Made by a program: the position numbers and the translations under genes. A stretch of 64,000 nucleotides of DNA from Neostapfia colusana (lineage: Eukaryota > Streptophyta > Magnoliopsida > Poales > Poaceae): the NCBI GenBank assembly GCA_030760725.1, contig JASWHV010000012.1:81232968-81296967 (forward strand), in the 5' to 3' direction. Positions 20,824 through 32,999 of this stretch are shown here, piece after piece. Every line of letters starts with the position of its first letter. Within the stretch, counting starts at the first letter, position 1. The notes beneath the pieces are model-generated. The model was not told the origin of the DNA, made no database searches, and saw only the letters and a list, made by a program, of their open reading frames with translations.

Positions 20824-23800
20824 TCGGGGCTCATCCCCACAAAGGGCGGGAGGTCCGACCCCGTGGGACACGTGTTGCCCTAGGAGCTAGCTTCTGCAGA
20901 GGAGCGAGACCAGTCCCGTAGGACACGTGTCGGCTGCGGAGCTAGTCACCGTGGAAAAGAGAGGACCAGCCGCGTGGGACACGTGTCGCTCTCGGAGCTC
21001 ACCTCCGAGAGGTCCGGCCCCGCCAGACACGTGTCGCTCTCGGAGCTCACCTCCGGGTGGTCCGGTCTTATTGGACACGTGTCACTTCCGGAGCTTACCT
21101 CCGGGAGGTATGACGCTGATGGACGCGTGTTACCTCCGGAGCTCATCTCTGGGAGGTTCCTTACTGTTGGACACGTGTAGACGTCGGAGCTCGTCTCTGA
21201 GAAGAAAGGAAGTCTGGCGCTGTTAGGACACGTGGCACATCCGGGGCCACCTCCGAAGAAAGGGGAGGTCCGGAATTGACATATGGCACCCCCGGAGCCA
21301 CCTCCGAAGAGAGGGAGAGGTCCAGAACTGACATGTGGCGTTCACGGAGCTCGCCCCTGTTGAGAGTGGAGGTACCGACCCACCAGACACGTGGCGCACG
21401 CGGAGCTCGACTCTGAAGAGAGGGAGGTCCCGCCTGCCAGGACGCGTGGCGCACGCGGAGCTCGCCTCTGAGTAAGAGGGGGGTCTCACCCGCCTGACAC
21501 GCGGCACAACCGGAGCTTGTATCTGCGGAAAAGGGAGCCAGGTTCCCGTAGGACACGTGGAGCTTCCGGAGCTCATCACCCGCGAGGGTGACACGATTCT
21601 GAAGCGGTTTTTCTTCTGTACGCATGGAAATCCCCGGTACTGAGGAAACAGACACGATTTCCACAATGCTACTGCACTAAATCAGCTAAAGATAAGTTGT
21701 TAAAATTCAAAAACCATTTGAATAGGACTCTCATTCGAATTCCGATCAGATTAGGACTCTTCTCTTCCTGATTATAAATAGAACCGAAAACTTTCGGCCA
21801 CAACCACGAACTTCTTTTCAACTCCTGAGCCGACGACTTAGAGCCCTAGCCCCAAGCTCGCCAAGCCAAACCCCTTCGCCGGAGATCGCTAGAAGAGTGC
21901 CCCAACGATCTGTCTTGCTAGGAGAAGGATCCCGAGAACAAGAAGAACGTAAGGTAGGTCTCCAGTACCACCTTACGACGTCATTTGCGTTTTCTTTGCA
22001 TCTGTTCTTCAATTCCTTTCGAACAGAAGCTTTTTCATGGACAGATCACATGTTGATCAGTTTGATCTTGAGTCAAGATCATCGCCACGTCCACAATTGA
22101 TCTGAACACCTCTGTTCATCGTAAAACTCATGCAAGCCATGCAAGAACACGTACAAACTGATCTAATAAAAACTGCATCATAGGAATTGCATGCATATGC
22201 ATCATCGCATTTGGTTAAAATTTGTGCATGGAATTGATTGTTATGAATCTTGTATGTGCGTGATCGTGTATAGAAGGACAATCTCAGGGAGCTGTCTACG
22301 ACGAGCTGCAACAACAAGGTTTTGAGATCCAAGAGCAACCGGAACCGCAAGAACAAGACAAGTGCCCCTTGACCATATTGATCCTATGTTTTGGAAAAAC
22401 TGTTTTGTTTGCGAAAAGGTGTGTGTGCTGAGTCAAACATGATCGGAAACCCTTTTATAGGAGTTTACTAGTTTTGGTTAAACCACCCTTGTCGCCAGAT
22501 AAGTTTATGAGTCGGGTATGGTTTTTGCTTTATGCTTCACGGAGTCCATAGGATTGGGAAGCGAGATAGATGTGTCTAGCTAACTGCACTCGTAATGATA
22601 ATGAGAAACTGATGTTGTTAATGAACATGGATCGAAGGGAGATCTAGGGAATCCTAGGTTTGTGAATGAGGTAGACTGAGATGGTGGTTACTCACCGTAG
22701 ATCTAAGGACTGGTTCATGCGAGCACATGCCAGGATAACAGTGCCACTACATGGCCAAGTATGGGTGCGGCTTAGCTGACTAATTAGTTAAGTTACTAGA
22801 TTGTTATGGACCGTGAAAGGCGCGGGGAATGGGAGTCGAGTGAGGACTGCCCTGGGAACTGCATGGCACAAGAGGTGGCCCGTGGGTGGGAGAATTGGAG
22901 ATTCTAGCCTGCCGGTGAAACCTTAGTGAGTCCATACATCTAGTAGCTCCTTTGTAAAGGATATTTTGTGATCTCTTGACCATACACCAACGGTTGTGTA
23001 CTGGTATAATGGAGGTTCTGCAGTCGCCGACGGGTGACGAAATCACAAACTTGTGGGTAAAGTGGTACAAACTCTGCAGAATCTAAAACTATAATGATAG
23101 CCGAGCTTACGGTCACGAGCGTCTGACCAACTTGCATGGTTAGTTGGGATGGTTATTGGTTATGGTTTGTCTTTCGAGACTGTTGAGTTCGGGTAATAAG
23201 ATTTGGTTGCATGACTGTTGAGCCATGGTAACGAGATTGGTCTCGGTGTGAGACGGAATTATTTATGAGATGAAATGGTAGCGAATACGAGATGGTATTC
23301 GTGAGATGGTAGCGAATACGAGAAGATATTCGTGAGCAAGAATGAAGTTGATTAATGTCTGGTTGGGACATGGAAAGTGATGAACATAATGGAGGTATAA
23401 TTGGTATTTTAATATATATTGGGATTACGTTCACTTAAAGTTAAGTTCCTTTTTTATCGTGGTTTTGATAAATAACTTTCTTTTCTGCAATGAGCCTTTT
23501 CATACCTACCTTGTTGTGAGCTATATATCATATTTTCCTGCACTTTCTGAGTACATCATTGTACTCAGACTTGCATTATTATTTCATCATCAACAACAGG
23601 AGAAGATTACTATGAAGATCTGTTGAAGCATTAGGCGTGTAATCTGTCCTCAACCTTGCCTGTGGGGATGGAGTAGAGATGGAGCCACCTCTGCTGCTTA
23701 GATTGTTTCCGCACTAGTTAGAAAACTTCCGCTGCATAGAAATAAGACTTCCGCTGTAAGATTAGACTTCCGCTGCCAAGCTGAGTCCAAGACTCATGAA

Positions 23801-23828
23801 ACCTTGTAATAAACTCCGTTATTCGTGG

Positions 23829-23868
<40 letters not shown>

Positions 23869-23974
23869 TGAAATTCAGTTTGTGGATAATGTGTATATGT
23901 GTGATGAACATCCTCGGCACACATATGCATTAGTTCTCGGTTCCGTGGTTTTCCACGAAATTGAGGGTGTCACA
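20824..23974 (+). repeat. 3' LTR of T2, second part
   Basis: Continues the LTR cut at 17828, starting with the second copy of tcggg. It holds most of the G-box minisatellite (20860-21575, about 14 units), the TATA box (21773-21780), the serial hairpins (about 23173-23330), a TA microsatellite (23830-23866) and the end ggtgtcaca. It abuts the truncated LTR of T3 directly. Confidence 0.92.
23830..23866. repeat. TA dinucleotide microsatellite
   Basis: About 18 uninterrupted TA repeats in the tail of the T2 LTR; the T1 LTR has only tatatata at this place, so the tract expanded after the copies separated. Confidence 0.9.
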
Positions 23975-25229
23975 GAGCCATGCCAGGATAACAGTGCCAC
24001 CACAAGGCCAAGTATGGGCGTGGCTGAGCTGAGTAATTAGGTAACTTACTAGATTGTTATGCACCGTGGAAGGCGCGGGGAATGGGAGTCGAGTGAGGAC
24101 TGCCCTGGGAACTGCATGGCACATGAGGGGGCCCATGGGTGGGAGAATTGGAGATTCCAGTCTGCCTGTGAAATCTTAGTGACTCCATACATCTAGTAAC
24201 CCCTTTGTAAAGGCTATTTTATGATCTCTTGACCATACACCGATGGTTGTGTACTGGTATAATGGAGGTTCTGCAGTCGCCGACGGGTGACAAAATCACA
24301 AACTTGTGGGTAAAGTGGTACAAACTCTGCAGAGTTCCTAAAACTATCATGATAGCCGAGCTTACGGTCACAAGCACCTGGATAACCCACATGATTAGTT
24401 GGGATAGATTTTGGGATGGTTATGGTTTTTTGTTATGGTTTTGGTTATGGTTTGGTTTTCGGGACTGTTGAGTCCGGGTGATAAGATTTGGTTGCATGAC
24501 TGTTGAGTCATGGTAACGAGATTGGTCTCGGTGTGAGATGGAATTGTTATGATATGAAATGGTAGCGAATACGAGATGGTATTCATGAGATGGTAGCGAA
24601 TACGAGAAGGTATTCATGAGCAAAGTTGATAAAGATTAATGTCTGGTTCAGACATGGAAAGTGATGAACATAATGCGGGTATGTTGGTATTTTAATACAT
24701 ATTGGGATTACATTCACTTAAAGCTAAGTTGCTATTTTATAGTGGTTTTGAGAAATAACATTGCTTTCTGCAATGAGCCTTTTTTATACCTTCCTTGTTG
24801 TAAGCTACATATCATATTTTCCCGCACTTGCTGAGTACATCATTGTACTCAAACTTGCATTATTACTTCATCGTCAGCTACAGGAGAAGATTACTATGAA
24901 GACCAAGTGGAGCCTTAGGCGTGTAATCTGTCCTCAACCTTGCCTGTGGGGATGGAGTAGAGATGGAGCCACTGCTGCTTCTTAGATTGCTTCCGCACTA
25001 GAATAAAGATTTCCGCTGCTAGATTTAGACTTCCGCTACTTAGATAAGACTTCCGCTGTTAGCATGAGTCCAGGACTCATGAGACTTTGTAATAAACCCT
25101 GTCATTCGTGGTAAATATATATTCTGAATTCAGTTTGTGCAACATATGTATATGTGTGATGAACATCCTGGTCACATATATGCATCAGTTCTCGGTTCTG
25201 TGGTTTTCCACAGAATTGAGGGCATCACA
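23975..25229 (+). repeat. Unit T3: 5'-truncated LTR
   Basis: Starts with the same gagccatgccagg breakpoint as T2 and ends gcatcaca before a primer site. Closely similar to 13254-14509, indicating that the segment LTR plus truncated LTR plus leader was duplicated in tandem. Confidence 0.87.
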
Positions 25230-25635
25230 GATTGGTATCAGAGCCACGGGTTGACGGTAGGATTACACGCTTAGATAGAAAACACAGATTGGTATCAGAC
25301 ATAAATTGGTATCAACCTGGCACGGGTTGATCGTAGATCACACAGCCTAGATAGGTCACAGATTGATATTAAAGCTGCCATGCCTAGTCACAGATTGGTA
25401 CCAAGCTACCACGGTTGACTGTAGGTCACAAACCTCGAATGATCACAGATCGGTAGCTGTCATGTTAACTGTAGGACGCATCCCTAGTAACATATTAGTA
25501 TTAGAAGCCACGCTGACCATAGGATGCAAGCTTAGAATGCATAGATTGGCATTGGAACCACCTTGACATAGAATGCAAGCCTAGGGGAAGCCATAGTTGG
25601 ATCACAGATTGATATCACCCCAAACCACCTTGACA
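25230..25635 (+). repeat. T3 primer site and leader remnant, no coding region
   Basis: Primer site TTGGTATCAGAGCCAC at 25232-25247, then the leader with its cacagattggta repeats, closely matching T2. At about 25635 (accaccttgaca) the leader breaks off into the middle of another LTR, so T3 lost gag, pol and its 3' LTR start in one deletion. Confidence 0.85.
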
Positions 25636-26897
25636 ATGGTTACTTGCTGTAGATCTAAGGACCGGTTCATGCGAGTCATGCCAGGATAACAGTGCCACCA
25701 CAAGGCCAAGTATGGGTGCGGCTTAGCTGAGTAATTAGGTAAGTTACTAGATTGTTATGGACCGTGGAAGGCGCGGGGAATAGGATTCGAGTGAGGACTG
25801 CCCTGGGAACTGCATGGCACAAGAGGGGGCTCGTGGGTGGGAGAATTGGAGATTCTAGCCTGCTGATGAAATCTTAGTGAGTCTATACATCTAGTAGCCC
25901 CTTTGTAAAGGCTATTTTGTGATCTCTTGGCCATACACCGACGGTTTTGTACTGGTATAATGGAGGTTCTGCAGTTGCCAACGGGTGACGAAATCATAAA
26001 CTTGTGGGTAAAGAGGTAAAACTCTGCAGAGTCTAAAACTATCATGATAGCCGAGCTTACGGTCACGAGCGCCTGGCCAACTTCCATGATTAGATGGGAT
26101 GGTTTTTGGGATGATTTTTGGTTTGATTATAGTTTGGTCTTTAGATTTGGTTTTCGGGACTATTGAGTTCGGGTAATGAGATTGGTTTCATGACTGTTGA
26201 GTCATGGCAACGAGATTTGGTCTCGGGATGAGACAAAAATTGAATATAAGATGGTAGTAAATACGAGATGGTATTCATGAGATGGTAGTGAATACAAGAT
26301 GATATTCATGGGCAAAGTTGAGAAAGATTAATGACTGGTTGAGACATGGAAAAGGGATGAATCATTATGGAGGTATGTCAATGTTTAAATACATGTTGGG
26401 ATTATATTCACTTAAAGCTAAGTTGCTGTTTTTATCGTGTTTTGAGAAATAAACTTTGCTTTATGCAATGAGCCTTTTTATACCTTCCTTGCTGTGAGCT
26501 ACATATCATATTTTCCCGCACTTGCTGAGTACATCATGTACTCAAACTTGCATTATCATACATCATCAGCGACAGGAGAGGAGTACTATGGAGACCATGT
26601 GGAGTACTAGGAGTGTGATCCCCCATCAACTTGCCTGTGGGGATGGAGTAGAGATGGAGCCGCAGCTGCTCCTTAGTTTGCTTCCGCACTAGTTAGAAGA
26701 CTTCCGCTGCTAGATTAAAAACTTCCGCTGCTAGAATGAGTCCAAAACTCATGAGACATTGTAATAAACCCTGTTATTCGTGGTTATATATATTCTGAAT
26801 TCAGTTTGTGAAGTATATGTGTATGTGTGATGAACATCCTGGGTACACATACACATCAGTTCTCAGTTCTATGTTCTACATAAACGAGGGCGTCACA
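25636..26897 (+). repeat. Unit T4: 5'-truncated 5' LTR
   Basis: Begins within the LTR at tggttacttgctgtagatc and ends ggcgtcaca. Its interior matches the T4 3' LTR (29079-31773) better than T1-T3 LTRs, so it belongs to T4. As in T1-T3, U3 and the TATA box are missing. Confidence 0.86.
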
Positions 26898-26899
26898 AG

Positions 26900-26915
26900 T
26901 TGGTATCAGAGCCAC
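26900..26915 (+). other. Primer binding site of T4
   Basis: TTGGTATCAGAGCCAC two bases after the LTR end. Confidence 0.87.
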
Positions 26916-27425
26916 GTTGACAATAGATCACACGCCTAGATAGGTCACCAATTGATATTAGAGCTGCCATGCCTAGTCACAGATTGGTATAGCTACCATG
27001 GTTGACTGTAGATCACAAGACTAGATTGATCACAGATTGGTAGCTGCCACGTTGACTGTAGGACACACCCCTAGTAACAGATTGGTATTAGAAGCCACAC
27101 CGATAATAGGATGCAAGATTAGGTAAAATGCATAGATTAGCATTGGAATCACCTTGACCATAGGACCACCATCGAATAAGACTTGAATAGGAGTTGTGTG
27201 TGAACCTTGTGATGATTGATTGTGATTGTACGCTTAGTGTGAGTTGTGGGACGTCTCAAGCGTTATACATATCCACACATAAGTAGAGAGAGGTGTGAGA
27301 TGCCTCGGCACTTGTTCACATCCTCATATGGGCTAATATATACAGTCCATCCATCTTGATGCATATATACTTGGGAGGGATCTATCTAAATCTCTGACCT
27401 CTATTCTACCCGACTGTCACTCAAG
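26916..27425 (+). repeat. T4 leader, fewer primer-site-like repeats
   Basis: The same leader type as T1-T3 but shorter; cacagattggta motifs recur about four or five times in 26960-27140. No ORF. It runs to the gag ATG at 27426. Confidence 0.7.
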
Positions 27426-29066
27426 ATGGTGATATGAAACGCCGGCCATCAAGGGAGGAACGTCCGTGGCAACCAAGAGGATGACCACGTCGAAGTTCCT
27501 GAGAATGACAACCCCGGAGCTGGTGCAAACAACCTGAACGGTTGATGGCTATGCAAAATCAGCTTATGCAAACCATGATCCAAACTTTGGGTCAGCTGCA
27601 AGCCAACAACAGCAACCCTGTTCCTGCACCACCGCCACCACCACCACCACCACCACCGCCGGCTCACAACAGGCTGGGAGAGTTCATGAGGACTCGACCG
27701 CCCACATTTGCACAAGCTAACGATCCCATGGAGGCCGACGACTAGTTGAATTCCATAGAGAAGAAGCTTGCCATAGTTCAGTGCAATGACCGAGAGAAGG
27801 TTCTCTTCGCGTTGCACCAACTCATGGGAGCAGCCGCTGACTGGTGGGATGCCCTTTGCAACGATCATATCGACCCGGAGACTATTACTTGGACCGAGTT
27901 CAAGGAGAGTTTACGCTCTCATTACATCCCTGCTAAAGTAATGATGCTCAAGAGACAAGAGTTTGAAGGTCTCCGCCAAGGACATAAGAGCGTGAATGAG
28001 TACCTCAACAAGTTCACGCAACTGTCCCGGTATGCCCCCGAGGATATCAACTCGGACCAACAGAAGCAATACTTGTTCATGAGAGGGTTAAACAATGAGA
28101 TCCAGGTTCAGCTTCTCAACAATGACTATGCTAACTCCTAGAAGCTAGTTGACAAAGCCATAGTGGTTGAAAGAAAGATCCGAGAGATCGAGCGAGAGGG
28201 CAAGAGGAAGATGCCATACCAGCCGCAAGGGAGCAACGTACGACCCCGGTACACGCCCCCAGCTGCACCACAGTATGGGTCGTCCGCTCCTGCTTTTCGC
28301 CCTAATCAACCACCACAGCAACGTCCTGCTATGCCCGCAGCTCGTGTGCCTTTGCCTCCTGCGCCTCGTCCAAACATGGGCGCTCCTGTTCAAAACCCCC
28401 GCCCCAATGTACCTGCTATCATGGGCAACAAGGTATGCTTTGCATGCGGGGAGACGGGGCACTTTGCAAGCCAGTGCCCAAGGAGAGGTCCTGGACAGCA
28501 AGGCAACGTGCCCAAGCAGAACCCACGGCCAAATGGAGGAGCCAATCAAGGAAACCGTGGACAGCAGAACTACGCTCGCGGCAACGTGAACCATGTCTCT
28601 GCTGAGGAAGCGCAACAGGATGAGGACGTCATGATTGGTATGTTCCTTGCCAACTCCAACCCAGACCATTCTATTTGATTCCGGAGCATCACATTCCTTC
28701 ATATCATCCAAGTATGTTGCCAAGTATGATCTACCCATATCACACTTGAAATATACTATGTTGGTTAATTCTCCCACTGGAGAGATGAGGACTAATATAG
28801 TATGTCCGAAAGTAAACCTTAAAATAAGGGGGGTAGCCTTGTTTGCCAACCTCATTGTATTGGATTCCCAAGGGCTTGACATAATACTCAGAATGGATTG
28901 GTTAAGCAAACACAACGGAGTAATCCAATATGCTGAGAGAAGCGTGCAGTTGACAAACGAGCACGGTACTCATATCGAGTTCAAGTCAGCCCAACCAACA
29001 GCCAAGAAGGCAGAATTTCCTCATCTATTCTCCACTAGCGAATCTCGAGGGCAAGATTCAATTTAA
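27426..29066 (+). pseudogene. T4 gag-protease with all of pol deleted
   Basis: ATG 27426 is followed by TGA at codon 4. Gag continues with a proline run, the capsid domain, a TAG at DD(W to stop)LNS near 27745, another stop near 28141, and a good CCHC zinc knuckle (CFACGETGHFASQC). After a frameshift the aspartic protease follows with DSGASHSF (catalytic Asp) and LDIILRMDWL. At about 29000 the frame passes straight into the last residues of the chromodomain end (AEFPHLFSTSESRG), so RT, RNase H and integrase are wholly deleted. AAGGC shared at the junction suggests template switching. Confidence 0.9.
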
Positions 29067-29078
29067 AGGGGGTAGATT

Positions 29079-31773
29079 TATGACACCCTCATTTTTTATT
29101 TCTGCATGCATTCATGTTTTATATAGAGAAAACATTTTCAAATAAGTTGAAAACGAGAAAGAATAAAAAAGATAGCCAAAAGGAGCCAAATCCAATTCAC
29201 AGAAAGCGCCGTAGACAATTCCCGCGGCTCGTTGGCCACGTGGCGCCTTCTGAGCTCATCCCCGCAAAGGGGGAGAGGTCCACCACTAACTGGCTACGTG
29301 GCAGGTTCGGAGCTTGCCTCTGTAAAAAGAAGGGTGAGGTCCAATCCCGTGGGACACGTGTTGCCCCCGGAGCTAGCCTCTGCAGAAGGAGCGAGGCCAG
29401 TCCCGCAGGACACGTGTCGTCACCGGAGCTAGTCACTGTGGAAAAGAGAGGACCAGCCGCACGGTACACGTGTCGCTCTCGGAGCTCATCTCCGAGAGAT
29501 CCGACCCGCGGGACACGTGTCGCTCTCGGAGCTAACCTCCGAGAGGTCCGGTCCTACTGGACACGTGTAACCTCCAGAGCTCCACTCCGGGAGGTCCACC
29601 GCTGATGGACACGTGTTGACCTCGGAGCTCCACTCCGGGAGGTCCGACACTGATGGACACGTGTCAACCTCAGAGCTTACCTCCGGGAGATCCGTCACTG
29701 TTGGACACGTGTCAACCTCGGAGCTCGTCTCTGAGAAGAAAGGAAGTCTGGCGCTGTTAGGACACGTGGCACATCCGGAGCTACCTCCGAAGAGAGCGGA
29801 GGTCCAGAACTGACACGTGGCATTCGCGGAGCTCGCCTCTGTTAAGTGGGGAGGTCCCAACCCACCAGACACGTGGCGCACGCGGAGCTCGTCTCTGGAG
29901 AAAGGGGAGGTCCCGCCCGCCAGGACACGTGGCGTACGCGGAGCTCGATTCTGAGGGAGAGGGAGGTCCCGCTTGTCAACACGAGGCACAACCGGAGCTT
30001 GTCTCTGCGGAAAAAAGAGCCCAGGTTCCCGCTGGACACGTGGAGCTTCCAGAGCTCACCGCCGCGAAGGTAACGAGATTTAAAGCTGTTTTTGCTTCTG
30101 TACGCGTGGGAATTCCTTGTATTGAGGAAACTGACACGAATTCCACGTTGCTACCACACCAAATCAACTAAAGATAAGATGTTAAGATCCAAAAATAATT
30201 TGAATAGGACTCTTATTCAAATTCCGATCAGATGAGGACTCTTTGTTTCCTCTTATAAATAGAACCCGAAACAACCCCTTGGTCGTAACATCTTTTTCTA
30301 AGCTGACAACTTAGAAGCCTTAGCCCCCAACTCACCGAGCTAACCTCTTCGCCGGAGTTCAGTCGCCGGAGATCGTCGAAAGAGAGCCCCGACGATCTGT
30401 CTTGCTAGGAGAAGGAACCAAGAAAAACGTAAGGTAGGTCTCCAATACCACCTTACGACATCAACGCTTTTTCTTTGCATATGTTCTTTGATTCCTTTCG
30501 AACATAATCTTTTTCGTGGACAGATCATGTGTTGATCGGTCTGATCTAGATCTTGAGTCAAGATCATCACCACGTCCACATTTGATCCGAACACCTTTGT
30601 TCATCAAAAACCCATGCAAGCCATGCAAGAATACATACAAACCGATCTAATAAAAACTGCATCATAGGATTAGCATGCATATGCATCATTGCATCTTAAA
30701 GTAGAGTTTGTGCATGATATTGATTGCTGTGAATCTTGTATGTGTGTGATCGTAATTAGAAGGACAGGATCAGGGAGCTATCTACGACGAGCTACAACAC
30801 CAGAACATCGAGACACAAGAGCAACTAGAGACGCAAGAACAAGGCAAGTGCCCCTTGACCATATTGATCCCATATTTTCAAAAAACCGTTTTGTTTGCGA
30901 AAAGGTGTGTGTGCTTGAGTCAACATGATGGGAAACTCTTTCATAGGAGTTTACTAGTTTTGTTAACCACCCTTGTCGCTAGGAAACTTAATGAGTCGAA
31001 TATGGTTTTTACTTTTATGCTTCACTGAGTCCATGGGATACGGGAAGCAAGATAGATGTGTCTAGCTATCTGCACTCGTATGAATAATGAGAAACGGATA
31101 TTGTTAATGAACATTAATCAGAGGGAGATCTAGGCAAGCTGGGTTTGTGAATGAGGTAGAATGAGATAGTGGTTACTTGCCGTAGATCTAAGGACCGGTT
31201 CATGCGAGCCATGCCAGGATAACAGTGCCACCACAAGGCCAAGTATGGGTGCGGCAGATGAGTAATTAGGTAAGTTACTAGATTGTTATGGACCGTGAAA
31301 GGCGCGGGGAATGGGAGTCGAGTGAGGACTGCACTGGAAACTGCTTGACACAAGAGGGGGCCCGTGGGTGGGAGAATAGGAGATTCTGGCCTGCTGGTGA
31401 AACCTTAGTGAGTCCATACATCTAGTAGTCCCTTTGTAAAGGCTATTTTGTGATCTCTTGGCCATACACCGACGGTTGTGTACTGGTATAATGGAGATTC
31501 TGCAGTCGTCGACGGGTGACGAAATCACAAACTTGTGGGTAAAGAGGTACAAACTCTGCAGAGTCTAAAACTATCATGGTAGTCGAGCTTATGGTCACGA
31601 GTGCCTGGCCAACTTCCATGATTAGATGAGATGGTTTTGGAGGTGGTTTTTGGTTTGGTCTTTGGATTTGGTTTTCGGGACTGTTGAGTCCGGGTAATGA
31701 GATTGGTTGCATGACCGTTGAGTCATGGCAACGAGATTTGGTCTTGGGATGAGATGGAATTGAATATGAGATG
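29079..31773 (+). repeat. 3' LTR of T4, first part
   Basis: Starts TATGACACCC (the usual TG is mutated to TA) after the polypurine tract. It contains the G-box minisatellite (29232-30060, about 16 units), TATA box (30254-30261) and long R. It is cut at ...tatgagatg by element G1 and resumes at 52665. Confidence 0.92.
29232..30060 (+). repeat. G-box minisatellite in T4 LTR
   Basis: The longest array in the window. Units of about 50-60 bp run GGACACGTGTC, spacer, CGGAGCTC, CTCC-GAGAGGTCC. Most units keep CACGTG intact, some show CpG-type decay (cacgtg to cacgag or tacgtg). Upstream of the TATA box at 30254. Confidence 0.8.
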
Positions 31774-32862
31774 TGTCGAAGTGTTCAGTCGACACTTCCC
31801 CCGGGCCTGCACTGGGCAGCCCGCGGAGGTTCTTTTTTCGGTGGGGATAGTCTCTAGCAGAGAGCTTGCGCAGATGGACGAGTTAGTAAGAGCTTGACAC
31901 GGCGAGTTTTACGTGGTTCAGGCCGCCGGAGCGTAAAACCCTACGTCCACGGCGAGTTATGGAGCTCGCTGTATTGCTTGCTGCTCAGGACCGGAGGCCT
32001 GAGCTCGGGGGTGAGTTACAGCTTGAGAGTGTATGGCTAGCGTATGAGTTGCAAAGTGTGAACACTTTCTATCGACGCCTACCCGAGCCTTTTATAGTCC
32101 AAGGCTCGGGCAGCTTACAAGGGGGGCCGGGACCCGACAGGTGGTCCCGGGAAGATTGACTGATATCTACCGTATCTGCAGTTATGCCGGTAGTTGTCTC
32201 TGCCGAAGGCTTCTGAGTCTTCATCTTGTAGCTCTGTCCATGCCGCATGCTAGTCGTAGTGGATGATGACGGCGGGGGCGGCATGGGATGTCTTGTCGCT
32301 GCGTTTATTGGCTGGCAGCCTCTGACACTGCGCGCCAGTCTGTGATGCAACTGGGGGCAACGGCACCTGACAGAGGCGTGCTCCGCGTCTTGGGAAGGCG
32401 CGGGCCTTGAATACCTTGTACGGGCAAGGTATGGGGTGTCTTTACGCCCGCTGCCTATCGCTCGGGGGCAGGCAGCTCCGTTCTGCTGGCCACGTGGCGG
32501 GCCCGGAGCCCTCCTCAGAAGAGAGGGGGGTCCGGCCCCGCAGGACACGTGGAGCCTTCGGACCTCTCCCCGCGGAGGGGGAGGTTCGACTTCTGTTGGC
32601 CACGCGGCGAGCCCGGAGCTCCTCTCTGAGGAGAGGGAGGTCCAGCCTCTCCGGACACGCGGCACCTTCGGACCTCTCTCCCGCGGAGGGGGAGGTCCGG
32701 TTTCTGTATGCCACGTGGTGGGCCCGGAGTTCTCCTCTGAGGAGAGGGAGGTCCGGCCCCGCTGGACACGTGGCGCCTTCGGAGCTCTCCCTGCAGAGAA
32801 GGGCGAGATCCTTAGGCATTTTACCCTGTGCGCGGGGGTACCCCATATCGAGGGTACCGACA
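31774..32862 (-). repeat. 3' LTR of G1 (1089 bp)
   Basis: Minus-strand TGTCGGTACC to CTTCGACA. The TATA box (TATAAAAG) is at 32089-32096, with a G-box minisatellite upstream of it at 32488-32800. The invariant GAAGTGT...ACACTTC stem sits at the U5 end (31777 onward). Confidence 0.93.
32488..32800 (-). repeat. G-box minisatellite in G1 LTR U3
   Basis: Units alternate CCACGTGGCGGGCCCGGAGC with CTCTGAGGAGAGGGAGGTCC and a GGACACGTGG unit. They are homologous to the family T LTR arrays although the elements belong to a different clade. Also in G1 right LTR (52285-52600), G2 (51058-51370), H (53440-53760 and 60405-60720) and J (61700-62030). Confidence 0.8.
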
Positions 32863-32999
32863 GTGGCCCCCGGGCCCATCTCGGGGGAGATAGCGAGCCC
32901 GAGGTGGGACCTTCGTCTCTTCTGATCCATGCACTTTCTTGTCTTGAGTACTCCCTGTGCTGGCAGGGTCTTGACGGCTTCGGTGTTCAGCCTCTTAGG

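Noticed and set aside
28145..28915. 256-codon minus-strand frame opposite T4 gag-protease
   Set aside because: Mirror of the gag/protease coding strand; its translation shows no domain, while the plus strand has the zinc knuckle and DSG motif.
32069..32930. Long frames of 160-200 codons across the G-box arrays (also near 10554-11144, 21161-21666, 29486-29989, 51866-52769 and 60199-60798)
   Set aside because: Translations are repeats of the minisatellite (for example PLLRGELRARHVAYRS); frames exist on both strands because units are GC-rich and lack stops.
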